Source: Nocardioides agri
Lineage (GTDB): Bacteria > Actinomycetota > Actinomycetes > Propionibacteriales > Nocardioidaceae
NCBI RefSeq assembly: GCF_013778305.1
Contig: NZ_JACEIC010000004.1
Location: 62,001 to 126,000, forward strand
Length of the DNA stretch: 64,000 bases
Reading direction: 5' to 3'
The notes under the pieces are model-generated. The model was given only the letters and a program-made list of their open reading frames with translations, ran no database searches and was not told where the DNA came from. Positions 38,886 to 47,190 of the stretch are shown one piece after another (the first letter of the stretch is position 1; each line of letters starts with the position of its first letter). The position numbers and the translations under genes were made by a program.

Positions 38886-39713
38886 TCACACCGTCACGTG
38901 CGGGGTCAGCTGGGCCAGGGTGGCGTCGCCGATGCCGTCGACCTCGAGCAGCTCCTCGATCGCGCTGAAGCCGCCGTGCTGCTCGCGCCAGGTCACGATC
39001 GCCTGGGCCGTGACCGGGCCGACCTCCGGCAGCGTCTCGAGCTCGGCCAGGGAGGCGGTGTTGATGTTGACGAGCACCGTGCCCAGCGGGCCGGACGGCG
39101 CGGGAGGCCCGGGACCGGCGCCCCCTGCCGCCCCCGCCGGTGCCCCGACGAGGATCTGCTCGCCGTCGACGAGCAGCCGGGCGAGGTTGACGGAGGACAG
39201 GTTGGCGCCGCGACGGGCTCCGCCGGCCGCCTCGACGGCGTCGACCACCCGCGACCCGGTGTCGAGCACGACGATGCCGGGCCGACGGACCGCACCGCTG
39301 ACGTCGACGGTGACCGTGCCGGAGCCGGTGGGCGCCCCGGAGGCGGTCGGCGTGGAGGCCGCCGGCGTCGCGCCGGTGAGGGCCGGTGTCGTGCCGGAGG
39401 GAGCCGTCGGCGGGGGCGCCTCCACCACGCTCGGCTGGCTGCGCACCACCCACCACGCCGTCAGCGCCAGCCCGACGGCCGCCAGCACCGCGACGACCAC
39501 CAGGTGGGTCGGGCCGAGCCCCCAGCGGTCCCGCCAGGGCTGGGGGCCGGGCGCCGCCCGCCGCGAGGCGTGCCGACCCGGCAGCGGGATCTCAGGACCC
39601 GGGTCGAGCGCCTCGTCGGGATCCGGTCGCTGGGCGGCCAGCTCGGCGCCGAGCTGCGCGAGCCGGCGCGAGACGGCTTCCTGGTGGCCGGTGCGGTGGC
39701 GGAAGGGAGGCAT
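38886..39713 (-). CDS. comEA: ComEA-like DNA-binding competence protein
   Basis: This 275-residue protein has a cytoplasmic N-terminus, one membrane helix (about 70-90, THLVVVAVLAAVGLALTAWWV), a Pro/Thr-rich linker and an SLBB domain (about 130-180, VDVSGAVRRPGIVVL). A C-terminal helix-hairpin-helix pair follows (about 210-270, NINTASLAELETLPEVGP). ComEA binds incoming double-stranded DNA outside the membrane and passes it to ComEC. The N-terminus is longer than in Bacillus ComEA, as usual for Actinobacteria. Confidence 0.94.
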   Translation of the reverse strand: MPPFRHRTGHQEAVSRRLAQLGAELAAQRPDPDEALDPGPEIPLPGRHASRRAAPGPQPWRDRWGLGPTHLVVVAVLAAVGLALTAWWVVRSQPSVVEAPPPTAPSGTTPALTGATPAASTPTASGAPTGSGTVTVDVSGAVRRPGIVVLDTGSRVVDAVEAAGGARRGANLSSVNLARLLVDGEQILVGAPAGAAGGAGPGPPAPSGPLGTVLVNINTASLAELETLPEVGPVTAQAIVTWREQHGGFSAIEELLEVDGIGDATLAQLTPHVTV

Positions 39714-39809
39714 GACGCGACGCTAGGGAGACGGGCCGACGTCGGCGGCCGGCCGTCCCGTGGGCTGTGGAGAACGCGGTCGGGGCGGCGCCTGTGGACG
39801 ATTCGCGGC

Positions 39810-40664
39810 TCAGGCGCGAGGAGCGACGCAGACCGCGATCATGCCGGGGCCGACGTGCGCACCGAGGACGGCGCCGAGCTCGCCGCACCAGACCTCGCGG
39901 CCCTCGAGGTTGGGCTCCAGGCGCTCGCCGAGCCGCTCGGCGAGCTGACCGGCCCGGTCGGGGTTGGCCAGGTGTGCCACGCAGACGTCCACCGGTACGT
40001 CCCCGGCCCGCTGGACCGCCAGCTCCTCCAGCCGGCCGAGCGCTCGCGCGGAGGTCCGCACGCGCTCCAGGGAGGCCACCCGGCCGTCCTCGATCTGGAG
40101 CAGCGGCTTGACCGCGAGCGCGCCACCGAGGAGCGCCGCGGCAGCGCCGATCCGGCCGCCGCGCCGGAGGTACTCGAGGGTGTCCACGTAGAAGAGCGAC
40201 GACGACGCCTCCGCGCGCAGTCGGGCGGCGACGGCCGCGTCCTCGGCGCTGCCACCCGCCGCGACGACGTCGGAGGCGGCGAGGGCGGCGAACCCGGTGG
40301 CGAAGCCGACCTGCCGGGTGTCGACCGGCAGCACGCGGACCGACGCGTCCCGCGCGGCGAGCTGCGCGGACTCGAACGTCCCGCTCATCTCCCCGGAGAG
40401 GTGGACCGAGACGATCTCCGTGGCACCGTCGCGGGCGGCCCGCTCGTAGACCTCGAGGAGCGCCGCGGGGCTCGGCCGGGAGGTGCTCACCGGCTTCCAC
40501 TCCCGCAGCGCGGCGGCGACCAGCTCGGGGGTGGCGCCGTCCGGTCCCTCGTCGAGCACCTCGGCGCCGATGACGACCTGCAGCGGGACCACGACGATCC
40601 CCCGCTCGGCCGCCACCTCGACCGGGAGGCTGGCGGTCGAGTCGGTGACGATCGCGACCGGCAT
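39810..40664 (-). CDS. DegV family fatty acid-binding protein
   Basis: This 284-residue DegV protein opens AIVTDSTASLP, with VSVHLSGEMSGTFESA and YVDTLEYLRRGGRI further on. DegV/FakB proteins hold a fatty acid and present it to FakA kinase; no fakA is visible in the window. ATG 40664. It lies upstream of comEA with a 96-nt gap that has some dyad symmetry but no clear terminator. Confidence 0.94.
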   Translation of the reverse strand: MPVAIVTDSTASLPVEVAAERGIVVVPLQVVIGAEVLDEGPDGATPELVAAALREWKPVSTSRPSPAALLEVYERAARDGATEIVSVHLSGEMSGTFESAQLAARDASVRVLPVDTRQVGFATGFAALAASDVVAAGGSAEDAAVAARLRAEASSSLFYVDTLEYLRRGGRIGAAAALLGGALAVKPLLQIEDGRVASLERVRTSARALGRLEELAVQRAGDVPVDVCVAHLANPDRAGQLAERLGERLEPNLEGREVWCGELGAVLGAHVGPGMIAVCVAPRA

Positions 40665-40712
40665 GCGGGGAAGGTTAGACGAATCCCCGAGCGGGCGGCG
40701 CCGCGGACGCCG

Positions 40713-40718
40713 TAGGGT
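40713..40718 (+). promoter_or_regulatory. candidate -10 of the AAA ATPase gene
   Basis: TAGGGT would give a start near 40725 and a short leader containing GGGAGAGA before ATG 40750. No clear -35 is seen. Confidence 0.4.
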
Positions 40719-40749
40719 GCCCGCGACGGGGACCCCGAGGGAGAGACAG

Positions 40750-42225
40750 ATGACCGCTTACGCCAGCGCCGTGTCGTCGAGCGGTCCGGCCCAGGAGCCC
40801 GGCGACGACGGCGCGTTCCGTCCGTCCGACCTCCGCAAGTACGGCCAGCAGCTGGTCCGCAGGTTCGTCGCCCAGGCCCGAGCTGCCGAGCAGCCGACGA
40901 TCGCGTCCGTCGTCGGCGACCACCTCGGCCTGCCGCCGACCGACCTGGCGGTCGTCGACGAGACCTGGCCCGCCTACGAGCACGTCAACGTGCAGGCCGC
41001 CCTCGACGCCTGGCTCGACGCCGCCGACGCCCACGAGGTCCACGGCCTGACCGAGTACCGGCACCGCGGCTCGTTCGGGTTCGCCGACCTGCTCGGCCAG
41101 CATCCCGCGATGCACCTGCACGGCCCGCGGCTCGGCAACGTCACGAGGACGACGCTGCCGACCGGCCCCGACGGCCAGACCCGCGAGTGCCTCCGGGCGG
41201 CGATCCTGCTGGTGACGGACGGTGACGACAGGGTCGCAGCGCTGTTCCGCGGCCCCGACCCGGAGAGCGACCTGGGCGGCGTGGTCGTCGAGGTCGTCGC
41301 CAACCGCGTGGGCGCCGCGGCTGCCGTGACGGCCCGGCTGCGCGAGCAGTCGGTCGCCCGCAACGTCTTCCGCGGTCAGGTGGTCTCCTTCGGCCGCAGC
41401 ATGTTCGGCGAGCGGTCCTCGCCGCTGCGGTTCCACACCCGGCCCGCGCTCTCCCCGGACGACCTGATCCTGCCGTCCGCGACCTTCGCCGACGTACGGC
41501 GGCAGGTGGTGGGCGTCGCCCGCAACAGCGACCGGCTCCGCGCGGCGGGCCAGCACCTCAAGCGCGGGCTGCTGCTCTACGGCCCACCGGGCGTCGGCAA
41601 GACGCACACGGTGCGCTACCTGATGGGAGAGCTCACCGAGACCACGATCGTCGAGCTGACCGGGGACACGCTCGGCGCGATCCGCGAGGCGTGCTCGATC
41701 GCGCGCACCCTCCAGCCGGCGATGATCGTCGTCGAGGACGTCGACCTGATCGCCCAGCAGCGTGACCACTACGGCGGCGAGACGCCGCTGCTCTTCACGC
41801 TCCTCAACGAGATGGACGGCCTCGACGAGGACGCCGACGTGGTGTTCCTGCTGACCACCAACCGTGCCGACCTCCTCGAGCCCGCCCTCGCGTCACGGCC
41901 GGGCCGGGTCGACCAGGCGGTGCACATCGACCTCCCCGACCGCGAGTCGCGACGCCGCCTCGTGCACCTGTACGCCGGCACCCTCGACGTCGACCTCTCC
42001 CGGCTCGACGACGTCCTGGACCGCACCGACGGCGTGACCGCGTCGTTCCTGAAGGAGCTGCTCCGGCGGGCCGCCGTGGTCGCCGCCGACAGGGAGCCGC
42101 CAGGCCCGGGCGCCGGTGACCGCCCGTTGTCGGTCACCAGCACGGACCTCGCCGGCGCCCTCGACGAGCTGCTCGACACCCGCAACCAGATGACGCGGGC
42201 CGTGCTGGGCCTCCGCGGGGAGTAG
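40750..42225 (+). CDS. AAA-family ATPase with an unrecognised N-terminal domain
   Basis: This 491-residue cytoplasmic protein has an uncharacterised N-terminal half (1-230) and a C-terminal AAA module. The module has Walker A GPPGVGKT (278-285), Walker B IVVEDVD (326-332) and second region of homology LLTTNRADLLEPALASRPGR with the arginine finger region; a helical lid follows. It resembles single-ring AAA remodelling ATPases (CDC48/SpoVK-like) without protease or membrane segments. The substrate is unknown. It starts at ATG 40750 with GGGAGAGA upstream and ends 5 nt from the stop of convergent leuS. Confidence 0.85.
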   Translation: MTAYASAVSSSGPAQEPGDDGAFRPSDLRKYGQQLVRRFVAQARAAEQPTIASVVGDHLGLPPTDLAVVDETWPAYEHVNVQAALDAWLDAADAHEVHGLTEYRHRGSFGFADLLGQHPAMHLHGPRLGNVTRTTLPTGPDGQTRECLRAAILLVTDGDDRVAALFRGPDPESDLGGVVVEVVANRVGAAAAVTARLREQSVARNVFRGQVVSFGRSMFGERSSPLRFHTRPALSPDDLILPSATFADVRRQVVGVARNSDRLRAAGQHLKRGLLLYGPPGVGKTHTVRYLMGELTETTIVELTGDTLGAIREACSIARTLQPAMIVVEDVDLIAQQRDHYGGETPLLFTLLNEMDGLDEDADVVFLLTTNRADLLEPALASRPGRVDQAVHIDLPDRESRRRLVHLYAGTLDVDLSRLDDVLDRTDGVTASFLKELLRRAAVVAADREPPGPGAGDRPLSVTSTDLAGALDELLDTRNQMTRAVLGLRGE

Positions 42226-42230
42226 CCGCG

Positions 42231-44690
42231 TCAGACGACGACGTTGACCAGCTTCGGGGCGCGCACGATCACCTTGCGCACCGGGCGTCCGTCGATCGCC
42301 TTCACGACCCCCGGGTCGGCCATCGCCAGCTGCTCCAGGTCGGCCTCGCTGATGTCGGGAGCGACCTCCAGCCGAGCCTTGACCTTGCCCTGGATCTGCA
42401 CGACCGCCGTCACCGACTCCTCGACCAGCAGCGCCGGGTCGACCGCCGGCCAGCCGGCGCGGGCGACGGTCGGCTGGTGGCCCAGCCGCGCCCACATCTC
42501 CTCGGCGGTGTACGGCGCCACCAGCGACAGCAGGATCGCGACCGCCTCGGCAGCCTCGCGCACGGCGGGGTCCGCCGGGCCGCAGCCCGAGTCGATCGCC
42601 TTGCGGGTCGCGTTCACCAGCTCCATCACCCGGGCGATCATGACGTTGAAGCGGTAGGCCTCGACCAGCTCGGCCGCGTCGTGCACGGTGCGCGCGGTGA
42701 TCCGGCGCAGCGCGACGTCGCCCCCGTCGGCGGCCGTGCCTGCCGGCGAGGTCACGTCACCCGACAGCCGCCAGGCACGCTGCAGGAAGCGCAGCGAGCC
42801 GGCCGGCGACATCTCCGCCCAGTCGATGTCGTCCTCCGGCGGGCCGGCGAAGACCAGGGTCAGGCGTACGGCGTCCACGCCGAACTCCGCGAGCTGCTCC
42901 CCCAGGTTGACGCCGTTGCCCAGCGACTTGCTCATCTTCTTGCCGCGGTTGATGACGAAGCCCTGGTTCAGCTGGGCGGCGAACGGCTCGCCGACGTCCA
43001 GCATCCCCATGTCACGCAGCACCTTGGTGAAGAAGCGCGCGTACAGCAGGTGCAGCACGGCGTGCTCGACGCCGCCGACGTAGATGTCGGCCGGCATCCA
43101 CGCCTTGGCCTTCTCCACGTCGAAGGGGCCCTCGGTGTAGTCCGGCGAGCAGTAGCGCAGGAAGTACCACGACGAGTCGACGAACGTGTCCATCGTGTCG
43201 CTGTCGCGCTTGGCGGGACCACCGCACGTGGGGCACTCGACGTTGACCCAGTCCTCGGCCGCGGCCAGCGGCGAGACGCCCTTCGGCTTCAGGTCCGCGC
43301 CCCGCAGCTCGGGCAGCTCCAGCGGCAGCTGGTCGTAGGGGACGGGGACCTCGCCGTCCCGCTCGCAGTGGACGATCGGGATCGGCACGCCCCAGTAGCG
43401 CTGCCGGCTCAGCAGCCAGTCGCGCAGCCGGAAGTTGACCGTGCCCCTGCCCGTGCCGGCGGCCTCCAGCTGCTCGACGATGGTGTGGATGCCGGTCCCC
43501 TTGTCGGTGATGCCGTCCAGCGGGCCGGAGTTGACGTAGACCCCGTCGCGCGTCGTGGCGACGTAGGTCTCCTCCGGGTTGTCCTCACCGGTGTCCACGA
43601 CGCGGCGCACCGGCAGGCCGAACTTCTTCGCGAAGTCCAGGTCGCGCTGGTCGTGCGCGGGGACGGCCATGATCGCGCCGGTGCCGTAGTCGGCCAGCAC
43701 GTAGTCGGCGGCCCACACCGGAATCCGCTCGCCGTTGACCGGGTTGACGGCGTGCACGCCCAGGAAGACACCGGTCTTCGGGCGGTCGGTCGACAGCCGG
43801 TCGACCTCGGTCGCCTTGCGCACCTCGGTCAGGTAGTCCTCCAGCGCAGGGCGCTGCTCCTCGCTGACCAGCTCCGCGGCAAGCTTGGCGTCGGCGGCCA
43901 CGACCATGAACGTCGCGCCGTACAGCGTGTCCGGCCGCGTCGTGTAGACGGTGACCGGCTCGTCGCGGCCCTCGACGCGGAAGTCGACGTGCGCCCCCTC
44001 GGAGCGGCCGATCCAGTTGCGCTGGGCGGTGACGACGCGGGCCGGCCAGGTCGGCTCCAGGTCGTCCAGGCAGTCCAGCAGCTCCTGGGCGTACTCGGTG
44101 ATCTTGAAGTACCACTGGGTCAGCTCGCGCTTGGTGACCTCGGCCCCGCAGCGCTCGCACTTGCCGTCGACCACCTGCTCGTTGGCCAGCACGGTCTGGT
44201 CGTTGGGGCACCAGTTGACCGGGCTGTTCTTGCGGTAGGCCAGCCCCCGCTCGCGGAACTTCAGGAACAGCCACTGGGTCCAGCGGTAGTACTCCGGGTC
44301 GGAGGTGTGCAGCCGGCGCGACCAGTCGAAGGAGATGCCGTAGTGCTTGAACGAGTCGTACTGCGTCTCGATGTTGGCGTAGGTGTACGTCGCCGGGTGC
44401 TCGTCGTTGCGGATCGCGGCGTTCTCGGCGGGCAGGCCGAAGGAGTCCCAGCCCATCGGGTTCAGCACCTCGTAGCCGCGCTGCCACCAGTAGCGCGCGA
44501 TCACGTCGTGGAGCGCGGTGACCTCGGCGTGACCCATGTGCAGGTCACCGCTCGGGTAGGGGAACATCGTCAGCGCGTACCTCTTCTCGCGCGGCGAGTC
44601 GTCGTCGGCGCGGAACGGCTGCAGCTCCTCCCACACGGGCAGCCACTTGCGCTGCACCTGCTCGACGTCGTAGGTCTCCTGCTCGCTCAT
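42231..44690 (-). CDS. leuS: leucine-tRNA ligase
   Basis: This 819-residue class Ia aminoacyl-tRNA synthetase charges tRNA-Leu. It has the HIGH-type motif in FPYPSGDLHMGH, a zinc-finger CERCGAE insert, an editing domain with TTRPDTLYGATFMV, tryptophan-rich WYFLRYCSPDY and KMSKS in RGKKMSKSLGNG. ATG 44690 (MSEQETYD) follows GAGAGACAG; the in-frame ATG at 44741 lies inside the attenuator terminator and is rejected. Expression is probably controlled by a leucine leader peptide upstream. Confidence 0.97.
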   Translation of the reverse strand: MSEQETYDVEQVQRKWLPVWEELQPFRADDDSPREKRYALTMFPYPSGDLHMGHAEVTALHDVIARYWWQRGYEVLNPMGWDSFGLPAENAAIRNDEHPATYTYANIETQYDSFKHYGISFDWSRRLHTSDPEYYRWTQWLFLKFRERGLAYRKNSPVNWCPNDQTVLANEQVVDGKCERCGAEVTKRELTQWYFKITEYAQELLDCLDDLEPTWPARVVTAQRNWIGRSEGAHVDFRVEGRDEPVTVYTTRPDTLYGATFMVVAADAKLAAELVSEEQRPALEDYLTEVRKATEVDRLSTDRPKTGVFLGVHAVNPVNGERIPVWAADYVLADYGTGAIMAVPAHDQRDLDFAKKFGLPVRRVVDTGEDNPEETYVATTRDGVYVNSGPLDGITDKGTGIHTIVEQLEAAGTGRGTVNFRLRDWLLSRQRYWGVPIPIVHCERDGEVPVPYDQLPLELPELRGADLKPKGVSPLAAAEDWVNVECPTCGGPAKRDSDTMDTFVDSSWYFLRYCSPDYTEGPFDVEKAKAWMPADIYVGGVEHAVLHLLYARFFTKVLRDMGMLDVGEPFAAQLNQGFVINRGKKMSKSLGNGVNLGEQLAEFGVDAVRLTLVFAGPPEDDIDWAEMSPAGSLRFLQRAWRLSGDVTSPAGTAADGGDVALRRITARTVHDAAELVEAYRFNVMIARVMELVNATRKAIDSGCGPADPAVREAAEAVAILLSLVAPYTAEEMWARLGHQPTVARAGWPAVDPALLVEESVTAVVQIQGKVKARLEVAPDISEADLEQLAMADPGVVKAIDGRPVRKVIVRAPKLVNVVV

Positions 44691-44741
44691 CTGTCTCTCT
44701 CCGGCCTGGTCACGGGTCTGCTCTGGGTTCACTCGGGGCAC

Positions 44742-44767
44742 AAAAAAGCCCCTCGGGCACGAGGGGC
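44742..44767 (-). terminator. Rho-independent terminator of the leuS attenuator
   Basis: On the minus strand GCCCCTCG (44767-44760), loop TGCC and CGAGGGGC (44755-44748) are followed by six T. It sits 52 nt before the leuS start, so read-through is needed for leuS expression. Confidence 0.88.
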
Positions 44768-44799
44768 AGCCGCGTCGATGTCATCGCTCCGACGCGGCT
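44768..44799 (-). promoter_or_regulatory. upstream hairpin of the leuS attenuator
   Basis: AGCCGCGTC (44799-44791) pairs with GACGCGGCT (44776-44768), a perfect 9-bp stem with a 14-nt loop. Its first arm overlaps the stop codon of the leader peptide, and its second arm directly abuts the terminator. A ribosome at the stop codon would mask the first arm. Confidence 0.75.
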
Positions 44800-44824
44800 A
44801 GGTAAGGAGCAGGGTCCTCCGCAT
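44798..44824 (-). CDS. leucine leader peptide of leuS
   Basis: ATG CGG AGG ACC CTG CTC CTT ACC TAG encodes the 8-residue MRRTLLLT with three consecutive leucine codons, followed by a hairpin and a terminator before leuS. Ribosome stalling at these codons when Leu-tRNA is scarce would be the sensing step. TACCCT at 44836-44831 lies 6 nt before the ATG, so the message would start at the leader start codon (leaderless). Too short to be found by ordinary gene prediction. Confidence 0.8.
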   Translation of the reverse strand: MRRTLLLT

Positions 44825-44830
44825 GGCCCC

Positions 44831-44836
44831 AGGGTA
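44831..44836 (-). promoter_or_regulatory. -10 element of the leuS leader transcript
   Basis: TACCCT on the minus strand, 6 nt from the leader peptide ATG. It is back to back with the -10 of the SDR gene. Confidence 0.6.
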
Positions 44837-44855
44837 CCGCGCTCGCCGTCGTGGC

Positions 44856-44861
44856 TACAGT
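44856..44861 (+). promoter_or_regulatory. -10 element, leaderless promoter of the SDR gene
   Basis: TACAGT is followed by 7 nt and ATG 44869. There is no ribosome site. Confidence 0.6.
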
Positions 44862-44868
44862 CACCGCC

Positions 44869-45642
44869 ATGCCTGACCAACGGACCGTCACCGACATGTT
44901 CCGCCTCGACGACCGGGTCGCGGTCGTCACCGGCGCCTCCAGTGGCCTCGGCGTCGCGTTCGCCCAGGGGCTGGCCGAGGCCGGCGCCGACCTCGTGCTC
45001 GCGGCGCGACGGGTCGACCGGCTCGCGGACACCGCGCGCCTCGTCGAGGCGGCCGGCCGCCGCGCCCTCGTGGTCGAGGCCGACGTCGCCGACCCCGAGT
45101 CCTGCACCCGGGTCGTCGCCCTGGCGATGGAGGAGTACGGGCGCGTCGACGTGCTCGTCAACAACGCCGGGATCGGCACGGCGGTGCCGGCGACCCGGGA
45201 GGCGCCCGAGCAGTTCCGCCAGGTCATCGACGTCAACCTCAACGGCTGCTACTGGATGGCGCAGGCGTGCGGACGGGTGATGCAGCCGGGCTCGTCGATC
45301 ATCAACATCAGCTCGGTGCTCGGCCTCACGACGGCGGGGCTGCCTCAGGCGGCGTACGCCTCGTCGAAGGCGGGCCTGATCGGCCTGACCCGCGACCTGG
45401 CGCAGCAGTGGACCGGCCGCAAGGGCATCCGGGTCAACGCGATCGCGCCCGGGTTCTTCGCCTCCGAGATGACCGAGCAGTACCCGCCGGGCTACCTGGA
45501 GTCGCAGCAGCAGCGCATCCCGGCGGGCCGCAAGGGCGACCCCGCCGAGCTCGCCGCGGCGGTGGTCTTCCTGGCCTCCGACGCCGGCGGCTACGTCACC
45601 GGTCAGACCCTGGCCGTCGACGGCGGCATGACCATCACCTGA
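44869..45642 (+). CDS. SDR family oxidoreductase
   Basis: This 257-residue short-chain dehydrogenase/reductase has cofactor motif TGASSGLG (about 24-31), NNAG, catalytic serine in INISSV and YxxxK as YASSK. The C-terminus ends in the family pattern GQTLAVDGGM. It uses NAD(P)H to interconvert alcohols and ketones; the substrate is not evident. It is divergent from leuS and followed by a carbonic anhydrase with its own promoter. Confidence 0.93.
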   Translation: MPDQRTVTDMFRLDDRVAVVTGASSGLGVAFAQGLAEAGADLVLAARRVDRLADTARLVEAAGRRALVVEADVADPESCTRVVALAMEEYGRVDVLVNNAGIGTAVPATREAPEQFRQVIDVNLNGCYWMAQACGRVMQPGSSIINISSVLGLTTAGLPQAAYASSKAGLIGLTRDLAQQWTGRKGIRVNAIAPGFFASEMTEQYPPGYLESQQQRIPAGRKGDPAELAAAVVFLASDAGGYVTGQTLAVDGGMTIT

Positions 45643-45649
45643 CTTACTG

Positions 45650-45677
45650 TTGTTTCTTGATCTTTTGGGTCTACTTT
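45650..45677 (+). promoter_or_regulatory. promoter of the carbonic anhydrase gene
   Basis: TTGTTT (45650-45655), a 16-nt spacer and TACTTT (45672-45677) lie in a T-rich stretch unusual for this window. The start would be near 45684, leaving a short leader with TAGGAGG before ATG 45703. Confidence 0.65.
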
Positions 45678-45702
45678 GGAGTCCTCATCCCTAGGAGGCC
45701 CC

Positions 45703-46191
45703 ATGTCCGTCACCGACCAGCTGCTCGAGAACAACGAGAAGTACGCCGCGGGGTTCGCCGGTCCGCTCCCCCTCCCGCCCGCCAAGCACGTCGCGGTGCT
45801 GGCCTGCATGGACGCCCGGATCGACGTCTACGGCGTGCTGGGCCTCCAGGAGGGCGAGGCGCACGTGATCCGCAACGCCGGCGGCGTGGTGACCCACGAC
45901 GAGATCCGCTCGCTCGCGATCAGCCAGCGACTGCTCGGCACCCGGGAGATCGTGCTCATCCACCACACCGACTGCGGGATGCTGACCTTCTCCGACGACG
46001 AGTTCGCGGCCTCGCTCGAGGCCGACACGGGTGAGCGGCCGGGCTGGCACGCGCGCGCCTTCAACGACCTCGACGAGGACGTCCGGTCCTCGGTGCGCGA
46101 GATCGTCGCGAGCCCGTTCGTCCCGCACACCGACTCGGTGCGCGGCTTCGTCTTCGACGTCGCCACCGGGCGGCTGCGCGAGGTCCGCTGA
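45703..46191 (+). CDS. beta-class carbonic anhydrase
   Basis: This 162-residue zinc enzyme interconverts CO2 and bicarbonate. Zinc ligands are the cysteine in ACMDARID (about 35) and the His/Cys in IHHTDCGMLT (about 88-92). Length and sequence closely follow the small mycobacterial enzyme Rv1284 (VTDQLLENN.KYA, GEAHVIRNAGG, RGFVFDVATG). ATG 45703 has AGGAGG 4 nt upstream. It ends 1 nt from the stop of the convergent AraC gene. Confidence 0.95.
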   Translation: MSVTDQLLENNEKYAAGFAGPLPLPPAKHVAVLACMDARIDVYGVLGLQEGEAHVIRNAGGVVTHDEIRSLAISQRLLGTREIVLIHHTDCGMLTFSDDEFAASLEADTGERPGWHARAFNDLDEDVRSSVREIVASPFVPHTDSVRGFVFDVATGRLREVR

Positions 46192-46192
46192 G

Positions 46193-47140
46193 TCACGACG
46201 TCGGCGTCCGGCCGGTCCAGCGACGGAACCCGACGATGAAGCTGGACGCCTCGGCGTACCCGAGCCGCAGGGCGACGTCCTGCACGGGCAGCGTCCGGAG
46301 CAGCTCGACGGCGAGGGACTCGCGCACCTCGTCGAGCAGCCGCTGGTACGACGTGCCGTCCGCCGCGAGGCGCCGGCGCAGGGTCCGCTCGCTCACGCCG
46401 AGGGCGCCCGCGACGCCAGCCATCGGGGCTCCCGAGGACAGCTGCTGGGTGACGAGCACGCGCACCTCCCCCGCCAGCCCCGTGCGGGCGCGGCGGCGCG
46501 CGACGACGTCGCGGCACACCGCCTCCGAGACCGCGCGGGTCGCGGTGTCCGCCCGCGAGAGCCGACGATCGAGGTCGGCGAGCGGCAGCGTCACCACCAC
46601 GGCGTCGCCGTCGCGCGCCGACCGCAGGTCGATCCCGCCGGGCACGATCTCGCGCAGCACCGCGCGGATCGCCGCCGCGTCGCGGTCGACCAGGAACCGG
46701 CGGACGTCCGCCGGCAGCCCGGCGCCGCCGACGACGATCCGCACCACGTCACCCTCGACCGACGCGGTCGGGATGGCGAAGGTGTGGCTGAGGTCGAGGA
46801 AGCGCAGCGCGACGTTCATCGCGTCGAGGACCGTGCGGCTGGAGACCAGCGCATACCCGAGGACCCCGAACGTCGCGGCCCGGTAGCGCCGGCCGACCTC
46901 CTCGCCGACCTCGCCCAGCCGACCCCGCAGGTTGCGCACGACCCGGAGCTCCTGGGCGGCGGTGACCTCCGTCGCCGCGTCGAGACCGGCCACGGTGAGG
47001 CCGGAGCCGGCCAGCAGGTCGTCGTCGGCGAGCCCCCGGTCGCGGGCGTGGTCGACGAGCAGCCGCACGCCGGACGCCGCGCGGGCGAAGTCCCAGTCCC
47101 GCACCGCCGCCTGCTCGAACCGCACCGCGCCGGACACCAT
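46193..47140 (-). CDS. AraC family transcriptional regulator
   Basis: This 315-residue regulator has an N-terminal Arabinose_bd-type ligand domain (about 20-205, of the OruR/ArgR-like group) and a C-terminal AraC double helix-turn-helix (about 225-313, LGVSERTLRRRLAADGTSYQ and LGYAEASSFIVGFRRWTG). It starts at ATG 47140, 50 nt from the divergent monooxygenase, its most likely target. The inducer is unknown, perhaps the ketone or alcohol substrate of the neighbouring enzymes. Confidence 0.93.
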   Translation of the reverse strand: MVSGAVRFEQAAVRDWDFARAASGVRLLVDHARDRGLADDDLLAGSGLTVAGLDAATEVTAAQELRVVRNLRGRLGEVGEEVGRRYRAATFGVLGYALVSSRTVLDAMNVALRFLDLSHTFAIPTASVEGDVVRIVVGGAGLPADVRRFLVDRDAAAIRAVLREIVPGGIDLRSARDGDAVVVTLPLADLDRRLSRADTATRAVSEAVCRDVVARRRARTGLAGEVRVLVTQQLSSGAPMAGVAGALGVSERTLRRRLAADGTSYQRLLDEVRESLAVELLRTLPVQDVALRLGYAEASSFIVGFRRWTGRTPTS

Positions 47141-47177
47141 GGCCGGAATTATGGATCAGGCACCGCGGCGCTGCTCC

Positions 47178-47183
47178 TACCGT
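47178..47183 (+). promoter_or_regulatory. -10 element, leaderless promoter of the monooxygenase
   Basis: TACCGT is followed by 7 nt and ATG 47191. It lies in the gap shared with the divergent AraC gene, where that regulator would bind. Confidence 0.55.
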
Positions 47184-47190
47184 TCACGCC

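Noticed and set aside
36027..40715. A very long open frame on the plus strand opposite holA, comEC, comEA and degV
   Set aside because: Its translation is Arg/Gly/Asp/His repeats without domains. It is the expected shadow of GC-rich third positions in the real minus-strand genes.
44691..44830. T-box riboswitch upstream of leuS
   Set aside because: I see no T-box sequence (TGGNACC) or Stem I landmarks. The leader peptide with Leu codons and a simple terminator explains the region better.
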